Shown here piece after piece: positions 16,524 to 24,485 of a stretch of DNA of 49,170 nt. Source of the stretch: Caballeronia jiangsuensis (lineage in GTDB: Bacteria > Pseudomonadota > Gammaproteobacteria > Burkholderiales > Burkholderiaceae); assembly GCA_000648925.1 (NCBI GenBank), contig JFHF01000053.1, forward strand, positions 1 through 49,170, written 5' to 3'. Both the position numbers and the translations under genes were made by a program. Each line of letters begins with the position of its first letter. The first letter of the stretch is position 1. A model generated the notes under the pieces. The model worked only from the letters and a program-made list of their open reading frames with translations, did not search any database and was not told where the DNA came from.

Positions 16524-17513
16524 ATGTCAACCTCATCCAACGTGTTCGACGCGATAGCTTGCAATAACAATCGCACTCGTCCCGTGAAGGACTCCGTAGC
16601 TGTCAAGCATGTCGGCATTGTTATATACGACGGATTCTCTTTGCTTGCCGCAGGTACGCTTGCCGAGGCGCTTCACGTGGCGAATGAACTGCAATTCGAA
16701 GGTCAGAGCCGTTCATTGACTTATCGCGTCAACCTCTTGTCGGTTCGTGGCGGAACGGTTTCGTGCTCCTCTTCGATGTCGGTCTGGACAGAACAGTTGG
16801 CTGGCAGGGAATTCGATAGCCTCGATAACCTTTTCGTCACCGGCGGAAGCGGTGTCGCGCGCGCGTCTGCCGATGACGGCCTTATCGATCTATTGCGACG
16901 GGTCAGTGCAAAGAGTGTCACCATCACCGCGATCGGCAATGCGCAGATGCTCTTGTCGGCCGCTGGTTTGGGGAAGCGCGAGTGGCCATCGATAAAGCAG
17001 GGCATACGTCGCGAATCACCGCCGAGCGTTCCGGAACATGAGCGCGACCAGGCGCTGATGACCTCGCTCGCGCTACTCAGAAGGGATCTGGGTGCTGAGC
17101 TGGCTGTGCGCGTGGCGGACCGCCTCGGCTCTGGCGGGGAAATATCTTTAGCGGGTACGTTCGAGGAGATGTGTGACCAGACGCTTGCGGAGAAAGCGCG
17201 CGCATCGGCGCGCTGGCTTGCGCAGAACTGCTCGAAACCGATATCCGTCGTTGATGCTGCGCAGATGTTCTCGATGAGCGAGCGCAACTTCCTGCGCTTG
17301 TTCAAGCGCGAGATAGGGCTCACGCCTTCGAAGTATCTGCTGCGCGCGCGGCTCGAACTCACCTGCAAATTGCTCGAGAGTAGCGATCTTCCGGTCGACA
17401 AGATCGCCCGTCGAACAGGCCTCAGCAACGGCGAGAGGCTTTCGAAGTTGTTCCGCAAAGAATTCTCGATGTCCCCGACGGAGTTCCGCGGTCGGTCCCG
17501 GAAACGGCTTTGA
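16524..17513 (+). CDS. GlxA/AraC-like regulator flanking the EPS cluster (left copy)
   Basis: The product is 329 residues from the ATG at 16524. This start gives exactly the length of its paralogue at 37475-38464. The N-terminal DJ-1/PfpI-like domain (~25-190) is degenerate: the elbow reads AIGNAQMLLSAAG without the catalytic cysteine, and the GxxATxHW segment found in ordinary GlxA proteins is missing. The C-terminal AraC domain (~230-329) is well kept (SERNFLRLFKREIGLTPSKYLLRARLEL) and almost identical to that of the paralogue. It faces away from the Wzy operon and into the EPS locus. It probably controls EPS genes; ligand and binding site are unknown. Confidence 0.87.
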   Translation: MSTSSNVFDAIACNNNRTRPVKDSVAVKHVGIVIYDGFSLLAAGTLAEALHVANELQFEGQSRSLTYRVNLLSVRGGTVSCSSSMSVWTEQLAGREFDSLDNLFVTGGSGVARASADDGLIDLLRRVSAKSVTITAIGNAQMLLSAAGLGKREWPSIKQGIRRESPPSVPEHERDQALMTSLALLRRDLGAELAVRVADRLGSGGEISLAGTFEEMCDQTLAEKARASARWLAQNCSKPISVVDAAQMFSMSERNFLRLFKREIGLTPSKYLLRARLELTCKLLESSDLPVDKIARRTGLSNGERLSKLFRKEFSMSPTEFRGRSRKRL

Positions 17514-17571
17514 TGTTGTCGTCAGATAACCGATGCTATGCCTCGTCCAGGTATGCGGCGGTCATCGGCAA

Positions 17572-18195
17572 TCAATCGAAACGCTTACGAATGAAGCGGC
17601 ACGGGTTGCCGCCATACACCCCTTCGGGCGCGAGTGAACGATGCACGACGGACATCGGCGTGACCACGGCTGAACGGCCGATCGTGACGCCCATTTGCAC
17701 AACGCAGTTCGCCGTAATCCACACACCGTCTTCAATGACGATCGGCGCGACGCGCAGGTTCATCGTCGTGCCCATGGCGTGCGAGCCGGTCGTGAGGAAC
17801 GTGCTCTGCGAGATGCAAACGTGCGAGCCGATACGAATGGGCGCTTGATTGTAGATCCACGTATCGAAGCCGAACCAGCAATGATCGCCGACCACGAGAT
17901 TCCAGGGCGCTTTCACGCGAACAGGATGCAGGAAGCGGCAGCCCACGCCGATCTGGGCGCCAAATAGCCGTAATAGCGCAACGCGCAGACTGGAGAAAGG
18001 CACTAGCTTGTTATTGATGATGCTCGCTTCGACGATAAACCATAGCGCCTCGATAAGCGGCGAGCGCATCTTCACGAAGTTACCCTTTCCCGCACGGCTG
18101 AGGTCGATCACGCCGCCCTTTGGATACTCATCGTTCGTCTCCTCCAAAGGAACCTCCGGGGCTGACGCTTGTTCGTAGCCGAGTTCTGATGCCAT
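17572..18195 (-). CDS. WcaF-like left-handed beta-helix acetyltransferase
   Basis: The product is 207 residues from the ATG at 18195, chosen for its AAGGGG site. A GTG at 18231 is possible. The C-terminal ~110 residues hold hexapeptide repeats (IGVGCRFLHPVRV, VVGDHCWFGFDTWI, IRIGSHVCISQSTFL, VIEDGVWITANCVVQMGVTIG) ending in YGGNPCRFIRKR, the pattern of WcaF/WcaB and CysE-NodL type O-acetyltransferases. The acetyl-CoA-dependent reaction would decorate a sugar of the EPS repeat unit. It is last in a two-gene minus-strand unit with the glycosyltransferase at 18238-19728. Confidence 0.87.
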   Translation of the reverse strand: MASELGYEQASAPEVPLEETNDEYPKGGVIDLSRAGKGNFVKMRSPLIEALWFIVEASIINNKLVPFSSLRVALLRLFGAQIGVGCRFLHPVRVKAPWNLVVGDHCWFGFDTWIYNQAPIRIGSHVCISQSTFLTTGSHAMGTTMNLRVAPIVIEDGVWITANCVVQMGVTIGRSAVVTPMSVVHRSLAPEGVYGGNPCRFIRKRFD

Positions 18196-18237
18196 TTGGA
18201 TACCCCTTGCTGCGGTCATTGCACAAGACACGGGCTC

Positions 18238-19728
18238 TCAGACTTTGCGCGTTTTGTTCGCCTGGATCGAGTACCCATCTTCATTGTGAGGAGTCGGCGG
18301 GCAAGCCTCCCAACACATACGTCGCGCCTGGAACGCCTCCAGCGCGCGCTGAAGGACCGACAGGCGCCGGTCATCCGTGAGGGACGCGATCCGCTGCCTT
18401 CCCCGTTCAACGAGAGTCTGCCTCAGGCCGGGATCGATCATGAGCTTTCGAAGCGAGTCGGCCATACTGTCGGGATTGCAGAGATCGATAAGAAGACCCG
18501 CGTCTCCGACCTGATCGCGCAAATCCTTGAGATCCGAGTACAGCACCGGGACGCCTAGTTGAAATGCTTCGTAGGGCGGCAGGTTTGTCGGTCCGAAATA
18601 CGTGGGCATCACCAGCGCGGTCGCCTGTCGGTAGAGGCAGGGCACTTCATGATCGGGCACGTATCCGGCGAAGCGGACTCGGTCGGTCAGCCTGAGCTCG
18701 GCCGCGACGGATCGTACGTAAGCAAGATTTCCGAAGTCTCGCCCCGAGAACACCGCACCCATCTTGATGCCGAAACGATCTTCCAGACTGCGCAATCCCC
18801 TTAGCAAATAGACATGGTTCTTATGCGGCCAGAATTGTGCGGGATAGTAGATGTAGTCGCAGTTCAGGCCATATTTTGCCTTGATATCGACGAAGCGATC
18901 CGGATCATCGAGTTCGTGCTCGGGTAGCTGGGTTGCAACGGCGGGAGAAAAGGGAATTACATGCACTCTATCTGTATCGACGCCGTATCGTCGGACCACG
19001 TTGTCGTGGCCCGCGTCCGAGTCCACGATGATGCCGGTCGCCTTCTTCAACGCCTGTTGATAAATCTGCTCGCGACGTTCGAACTCGCCACCTGACCGCA
19101 CCTCGGGAAAGTCGACTTCGTCTCTGTGCGACAGGTCCCAGACGGTGAAGAGATAACTGAACTGCGTGGTAACCAGTGCAAGGAAAGAAGGGCATGTGAA
19201 ATAAACCAGGTCCGTGCCGATGTCTCGCAGAGCCCTATCCAGCCAATTGAAGTGCTTCTTCTGCTTGAGCAACGGGGATGGATTCAGCTGTCGCCACATC
19301 ACATGAAAGCGCGCGAGCAACCGCTGCAAACGCCCACCGGGAAGGTAAATAGCGTCGATACCGATACCATGTAGTTCTTCGATCGCCGACTGACGTGTCG
19401 TGACGATCGTCACGGTGCAGAGTTCGGCTGGCAGACGTTTGGCCAGAAGCGCGGCGTTGATCGCCTGTTGAAATCCTCCACCCATCGAATTGTCTTGCTC
19501 GAAGATAACAACCAATCGGATGGGGCGGACATGAAATCTCTTGGGTTGCAAATTTGCGGCGTCTGATGGTTCAAGATAATCGGCGCGTGGACGGGTAGTG
19601 CGGGGAACTGCCAGATCACCATCGTATATCGCGTTCGATGCAGCGCTCTTGGACAGCATATCTTCAATCCCTCGGAATAGGATGCGTGCGGCGCAGTAGG
19701 GCGCTCGTTGATCGGATCGCTGATTCAT
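18238..19728 (-). CDS. Glycosyltransferase family 4 protein
   Basis: The 496-residue protein (a shorter start at 19659 also has a good ribosome site) has a GT-B fold. The N-terminal half opens at VVIFEQDNSMGGGFQQA (~72-90). The C-terminal half contains YYPAQFWPHKNHVYLL, RVRFAGYVPDHEVPCLYRQA and the donor-binding stretch PPYEAFQLGVPVLYSD typical of GT4. It transfers a sugar from a nucleotide donor to the growing lipid-linked repeat at the cytoplasmic face of the membrane. The first ~65 residues are an unusual extension. Donor and linkage cannot be told. Confidence 0.87.
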   Translation of the reverse strand: MNQRSDQRAPYCAARILFRGIEDMLSKSAASNAIYDGDLAVPRTTRPRADYLEPSDAANLQPKRFHVRPIRLVVIFEQDNSMGGGFQQAINAALLAKRLPAELCTVTIVTTRQSAIEELHGIGIDAIYLPGGRLQRLLARFHVMWRQLNPSPLLKQKKHFNWLDRALRDIGTDLVYFTCPSFLALVTTQFSYLFTVWDLSHRDEVDFPEVRSGGEFERREQIYQQALKKATGIIVDSDAGHDNVVRRYGVDTDRVHVIPFSPAVATQLPEHELDDPDRFVDIKAKYGLNCDYIYYPAQFWPHKNHVYLLRGLRSLEDRFGIKMGAVFSGRDFGNLAYVRSVAAELRLTDRVRFAGYVPDHEVPCLYRQATALVMPTYFGPTNLPPYEAFQLGVPVLYSDLKDLRDQVGDAGLLIDLCNPDSMADSLRKLMIDPGLRQTLVERGRQRIASLTDDRRLSVLQRALEAFQARRMCWEACPPTPHNEDGYSIQANKTRKV

Positions 19729-20023
19729 GCACCCTCAACGGTAGCGGGTCGTGTATGGGCGGGCCGCGTTCTGACTGATCTCAACAAGACGTTGGCTGAC
19801 CGATTGAGGCAGTCGTGCGCGCTCCGACCATGATCCGGGCGCGAGGACAGCGGCCAAAAGCTTGATGATTTCCGCCAATGGCGCTTTTCAGGCGGGCGAG
19901 CCACTACGATGGCTATCCGGAGCGAAGGCGATTGATGGCGGCCTCGGCAAGCGGATGCGACGGCATGACAGCGCATTCATCTTATGGTGGCTCGCGCGGA
20001 TCACGAATCATCGGAGGACGTTT

Positions 20024-21181
20024 TTGAAAACGCTTCACATCATTCCGTCTCTGGAGGCGCGCTATGGCGGCCCGGCCGAGGCACTCAAACGGCTCGCGAC
20101 AGAACTGCGCCTTAGCGGGCACACGGTCGACATAGTTTGTCTCGACTCTTCGGTGCATGCCGACAAGACGGACGATGGCGCATTCGATCGCGTTGTTCGC
20201 CTTGGGCACTATGCTGGCAAATACGCGTTGAGTCTGCGCCTGGTTCGATGGCTGAAACAACACGGCAGGCAATACGACGGAATTGTCGTAGACGGGATCT
20301 GGCAATTTCACAGTGCCGCGGCGGTGTTTTCACTGCGGCCCGGGAACATCCCCTATTTCGTCATGCCGCATGGCATGCTCGATCCGTGGTTCAACGTCGG
20401 TAAGCCGCTCAAGTACGCAAAGAAGCTGATCTATTGGCTGTTCGTGGAACGGCATGTGGTCAACGGCGCAAAAGGCGTTCTATTCACAACGGAGAGCGAG
20501 CGCGAACTGGCACGCAAGGCCTTTCCGCTGTATAGAGCGAAGGAAACGACGATGACGATCGGGACCGCGCCACCACCTTCGATCGGGACGATGGAGATCG
20601 AAAGATGGCGTTCTCCCGGCGAATCGGGAAAGAAGAAGCTCATTCTTTTTCTCGGACGGATCCATGAAAAGAAGGGTTGCGACTTGCTGATCCGCTCGTT
20701 TCACGAAATAAAGGACGCTGCCGCAGATTATCAGCTTGTCATCGCGGGCCCGGACAACGACGGACTCGCAGTGAAACTGCGTCGCGAAGCGGAGCAACTC
20801 GGACTTACCGGGCGTATAACCTGGCTCGACATGGTGAAGGGAACCGACAAATGGTCCCTCTTGCAAGCAGCGGACGTGATGATCCTGCCATCGCATCAGG
20901 AAAACTTCGGCGTGGTAGTGGCCGAAGCGCTCGCGTGCGGAGTGCCGGTGCTTTTGACCGATAAGGTCGGAATCTGGCAGGAGGTCGTCGGCGATGGCGC
21001 CGGACTCTCGGACGAAGACACGCAGCAGGGCATCACCCGCCTCCTTCAGCAATGGACGCGTTTGCCGGAAGACACCAAGACTGCGATGAGAATCGCGGCG
21101 AAGCAATGCTTCGAAGATCGCTTCCACGTTTCCCGCGTAGCGCAAAACTATATCGCTTTGATGAGCGGCCGGATTGCGTGA
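20024..21181 (+). CDS. Glycosyltransferase family 4 protein
   Basis: The product is 385 residues from a TTG at 20024, which has GGAGG seven bases upstream. The protein then begins KTLHIIPSLEARYGGPAEAL, the classical GT4 N-terminus, whereas longer in-frame starts add unrelated residues. The C-terminal half has LFLGRIHEKKGCDLLI, VIAGPDND and PSHQENFGVVVAEALACGVPVL, the retaining-transferase E-x7-E block. It is divergent from the glycosyltransferase at 18238 (295 bases between) and followed by the flippase gene. It likely adds one sugar to the EPS repeat. Confidence 0.9.
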   Translation: MKTLHIIPSLEARYGGPAEALKRLATELRLSGHTVDIVCLDSSVHADKTDDGAFDRVVRLGHYAGKYALSLRLVRWLKQHGRQYDGIVVDGIWQFHSAAAVFSLRPGNIPYFVMPHGMLDPWFNVGKPLKYAKKLIYWLFVERHVVNGAKGVLFTTESERELARKAFPLYRAKETTMTIGTAPPPSIGTMEIERWRSPGESGKKKLILFLGRIHEKKGCDLLIRSFHEIKDAAADYQLVIAGPDNDGLAVKLRREAEQLGLTGRITWLDMVKGTDKWSLLQAADVMILPSHQENFGVVVAEALACGVPVLLTDKVGIWQEVVGDGAGLSDEDTQQGITRLLQQWTRLPEDTKTAMRIAAKQCFEDRFHVSRVAQNYIALMSGRIA

Positions 21182-21300
21182 ACTTTGGCGTGCTTGCGCG
21201 CTCGTCAGAGTTGTCGATGCCGATGTTCCGTTTAACCGTCGCTGTTCTTTCCCTGGGTTATCGTCGAGCGGAAGAGAAGCGTCATAGATGAGACGACCTA

Positions 21301-22713
21301 ATGGCGCTTTCAGATCGTTCTTTCGCGCGCGCACCGGCTTCCATCCTACGGTTATGTTTTCGTCGTTTGCCTTTTGGTGTCGGCACCTCTGAAGGGCGCG
21401 ACAGGGAACGCTACGCTCGCGCCGCGCGCTCGGTCGGCTGCAACGCCGTGAGTGCGGCGCTGGGCTTTGCGGTGGTGGTGCTGTCGGTTTCCTTTACGCT
21501 TCCCTATCTCGGACAAGAGCGCTTCGGCATCTGGATGACGATATCGAGTCTCGCGGTCATGCTGCAGGTGCTGGATCTGGGCGTCGCGAACGGGCTCGTC
21601 AATCTCGTTGCCGATGCCAATGCCGCCGACGATGACGACGCCGTGCAGACGATCGTAACGCGCGGGGTATTACTGCTCACCGTAATCGGTTTGGCGGCTG
21701 GAGGCGTGTTGACCGGCGCCGTGGTGTTGATCGACTTTCAGCGGGTGCTCAAGATCGGATCGGCGGAGGTCGCGCGGGAAGCTGTCTTGTCGACGCTTAC
21801 CTTTATCGCGCTGTTTTGCGTGAACATTCCACTGGGCGGCGTGAGAAAGGTGTTCTTCGGTTTGCAGCGAGCATGGGAGCCTCATACCGTTGCAGCGATC
21901 GGATATTTTTGCTCGCTGCCGCTGCTCTATCTCTGTGCGCGCTCGCATGCGCCCATGCCCTATCTCGTCTTGTGCACGTACGGCGTGCAAGTCGCAAGCG
22001 CCTTGATCCTTCTGGTGCGCCTTCACCGCGAGCGGATATTTTCACTCTGCCGCCGCATCTGGACCGGTCCTGGCTGGCGCGACAGCACGGTGCTGATGAA
22101 GACGGGGAGCATATTCTTCATTTTGCAGATCGGAATGATATGCGGTAGCGCCTGCGACCCGTTGATCGTGTCGAACGTTCTCGGTGTCAAGGAAGTGGCG
22201 AGACTCGCGGTCGCGCAGCGGCTATTCCAGGCGATCGCGGTGACGATCGGGATGCTGTCGGTCCCGCTGTGGGGTCTCTATGCGGACGCGCGATCACGAG
22301 GCGAAAAGGTGTTCATCAGAAACACGCTGAAGTTGTCCATGTGCGTGACCACGGGAACTGCGTTGCTGATGAGCATGACGATCCTCGCGTTGTCGTCCTG
22401 GCTTATGAAGGTCTGGACCGGCGATCAACTCGATGTGCCGTTTGAACTCCGGTGCGCCGTGGCCGTGTTCGCCGTGGTTGAAGCAACGGGCAACTCCTTC
22501 GCGATCTTTCTCAATGGCGTGAATGAACTGCGACCGCAATTGCTTGAGGTATTGGTCTTTTGCCTGATTTCCATTCCGCTCAAGATATACCTGCTCAAGA
22601 AATTCGGCACGGTCGATTGGGCGATCTGGGCGACCATCATTGCCAGCGTAGTGGCGGATTATGCCGTGTACATCGGGCTATTCAGAAGGCGCATTCTTGC
22701 GCACGTTGTGTGA
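21301..22713 (+). CDS. Polysaccharide flippase (Wzx-like)
   Basis: The 470-residue protein has about 12-14 hydrophobic helices spread evenly and a basic N-terminus. The early segment SFTLPYLGQERFGIWMTISSLAVMLQ resembles the first helices of the MATE/MVF-type polysaccharide_synt family (Wzx, RfbX). It would flip undecaprenyl-linked repeat units to the periplasm for the Wzy-like polymerase. It lies 119 bases downstream of a glycosyltransferase gene and converges on the WcaI-like gene. The ATG at 21301 lacks a strong ribosome site, so the start may be a little further in. Confidence 0.85.
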   Translation: MALSDRSFARAPASILRLCFRRLPFGVGTSEGRDRERYARAARSVGCNAVSAALGFAVVVLSVSFTLPYLGQERFGIWMTISSLAVMLQVLDLGVANGLVNLVADANAADDDDAVQTIVTRGVLLLTVIGLAAGGVLTGAVVLIDFQRVLKIGSAEVAREAVLSTLTFIALFCVNIPLGGVRKVFFGLQRAWEPHTVAAIGYFCSLPLLYLCARSHAPMPYLVLCTYGVQVASALILLVRLHRERIFSLCRRIWTGPGWRDSTVLMKTGSIFFILQIGMICGSACDPLIVSNVLGVKEVARLAVAQRLFQAIAVTIGMLSVPLWGLYADARSRGEKVFIRNTLKLSMCVTTGTALLMSMTILALSSWLMKVWTGDQLDVPFELRCAVAVFAVVEATGNSFAIFLNGVNELRPQLLEVLVFCLISIPLKIYLLKKFGTVDWAIWATIIASVVADYAVYIGLFRRRILAHVV

Positions 22714-22728
22714 GTTGACATGCCTGAT

Positions 22729-22746
22729 TGCCGCGTACACGCGGCA
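22729..22746. terminator. Hairpin between convergent wzx-like and wcaI-like genes
   Basis: TGCCGCG (22729-22735), TACA loop, CGCGGCA (22740-22746) form a perfect 7-bp stem centred between the two convergent stops. A T-run is missing; it could act as a bidirectional terminator. Confidence 0.45.
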
Positions 22747-22751
22747 CCGAC

Positions 22752-24005
22752 TCAAGTAATGACGCGATCCGGGATTCCGCGCTTCTTCCGGAGGTCGATC
22801 ACCACTCGACTCTCGAAAGCAGTGAGAATCTTTTCTCGCGAAAGATGAGTCGTCGCATAACCTCGTCCGAGCGCGCCGAGGCGTTCGCGCAACGCGGGAT
22901 CGTCGGCGAGGCGGGCAATCGCCTGCGACATTGCGGCAGCGGAACCGGGCTCGGTTACGATGCCCACCGCATGAACGATATTCCATAACTCCGTATGTTC
23001 CGCGGCGGTTGCGACAACCGGCCGTTCGCTCGAGAGCATCGCGCCGAGCTTGGATGGCATCACGAGATCGGCCGCGTCGGCACGTTGGGGGAGAACGTGG
23101 ATATCCGCAAGGCCCATCAGTTCATTGAAACGCTTGTTCGATTGCAGGCCGATAAGCTTGATATTCGGAAGCCCTGCCGCTTGCGCCTTCAGATGCTCTC
23201 GCGCCGGACCGTTGCCGCATATGACGAACACGATGTCACGTCGATGCAACAGCAATTGCGCGGCTTCAGGAAGCAATTCCAAACCTTGCTTGGCGCCCAG
23301 ATTCCCGGCATACAGCACCACGATCGCGTTTTCGTCGATACCGAGCCGGCCACGGTAAGCGCTGGTTCGCCCAAGCGGCCGAATATTCGCGGTATCGACC
23401 CAGTTTGGCACGAGACACAGTTTGTCTTCGGCCACCCCCTTCGAGGCGGCGCGTTGCGTCATCGCTGCCGAAGGGGTTGAAACGCCGTCCACGCGCGTAA
23501 GAAGCGCTCGCTCGACCTTCAGGCAGAGCCGTTGCAAGCCGTCACCTTTGAGCATGCCGAGGTTGAATGCCGCATCGATCTCATAGTCCTGGATATGAAG
23601 CCAACAAAGCGCGCCGCTTGCGCGTGCGGTCAGCAATGCGAGCGGGCTCGCGAACAAGGGCGGCTCGACGAACCACACGAGATCGGGACGCCAGCGTATC
23701 TGAGCAAGCGCCCGGGGTACGGCGGCAATGGCGAAACTCATCAGGTGAATCAGACGTTTTATTCCGGAGGGCCGTCGGGGACACCAGAACGGCACGCGCA
23801 TCACCGACACGTCGTTGAGCGCTTCGGTGGAGTACCTGCGAGCGCTATACCCTTCCTGTACCCGCCAGCCTGGATAGTATGGTGGCGCCGTGATCACGCG
23901 TACTGTGTGGCCACGCTTTGCGAACCATTCTGCAAGCTCTGACGAATACTTCCCGATGCCGGAGACCTCGGGGGCATAGTTCAGCGAAATCATCAGGATT
24001 TTCAT
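22752..24005 (-). CDS. wcaI: WcaI-like glycosyltransferase
   Basis: The product is 417 residues from the ATG at 24005 (AGG upstream). The N-terminus KILMISLNYAPEVSGIGKYS and the WFVEPPLFASPLALL and HIQDYEIDAAFNLGM segments are characteristic of the colanic acid glycosyltransferase WcaI family. The C-terminal half has LYAGNLGAKQGLELL and VMPSKLGAMLSSERPVVAT. In colanic acid synthesis WcaI is thought to add fucose from GDP-fucose, which agrees with the Gmd and Fcl genes in this cluster. It is convergent with the flippase gene and divergent from the tyrosine kinase gene. Confidence 0.88.
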   Translation of the reverse strand: MKILMISLNYAPEVSGIGKYSSELAEWFAKRGHTVRVITAPPYYPGWRVQEGYSARRYSTEALNDVSVMRVPFWCPRRPSGIKRLIHLMSFAIAAVPRALAQIRWRPDLVWFVEPPLFASPLALLTARASGALCWLHIQDYEIDAAFNLGMLKGDGLQRLCLKVERALLTRVDGVSTPSAAMTQRAASKGVAEDKLCLVPNWVDTANIRPLGRTSAYRGRLGIDENAIVVLYAGNLGAKQGLELLPEAAQLLLHRRDIVFVICGNGPAREHLKAQAAGLPNIKLIGLQSNKRFNELMGLADIHVLPQRADAADLVMPSKLGAMLSSERPVVATAAEHTELWNIVHAVGIVTEPGSAAAMSQAIARLADDPALRERLGALGRGYATTHLSREKILTAFESRVVIDLRKKRGIPDRVIT

Positions 24006-24485
24006 TCGGGTACCTAATTTGAATTTGGAATTGAATGAACTTTCGTCAATGGGTTTCGCGCGGCGAATAGGTGAAGCTTGATATAGGTTATCCGTCGGAT
24101 GGTACAAGTTGCTTGTTCGCGCCAGCCGACAAAGCCTTGCCGAAGCACGCCACCCATCCATGCGACGGTCCGGTTATTACCGGCACTATTGCCGTTGCCG
24201 ACAACATCTTGGCGATTTCAGTCGCCAAGCGAAACGTGCCGTCGAGATATATGTAGAGTTCTCTTCGTGACGGACACAGGGAACCTCGCGGACCTATCGT
24301 CCCATGATTCCGTGCTGCTTCGTTTCTTCGTTGACGAGAACCAGGGTAACTGTCCGGACGAACGCACACTCGACGCGTCGTTCTTCACACAATCGCGTCT
24401 CCCGGGCGTGCCTTGCTTTCGGGACGCAACGAACCCGATCGGCATATATATGGTCTCGATGAAGCAGAGCACGCGGGGAGATTCG
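24006..24485. promoter_or_regulatory. Divergent region, wcaI-like / BY-kinase; long leader
   Basis: These 480 bases hold no convincing gene. Bases ~24010-24110 are AT-rich and likely carry promoters. A perfect 8-bp hairpin (24208-24229) and a 5-bp one (24170-24183) follow. The reading frame of the kinase is open back to 24099, but the good ribosome site is at 24486. Confidence 0.45.
24208..24229 (+). repeat. Hairpin CTTGGCGA-TTTCAG-TCGCCAAG
   Basis: A perfect 8-bp stem with a 6-base loop, 257 bases ahead of the kinase start. It could be an operator or a leader RNA structure. No function is shown. Confidence 0.35.

Noticed and set aside
24100..24113. Near match to a sigma-54 promoter (TGGTAC...TTGCT)
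   Set aside because: The spacing between the GG and GC pairs is two bases too short for sigma-54.
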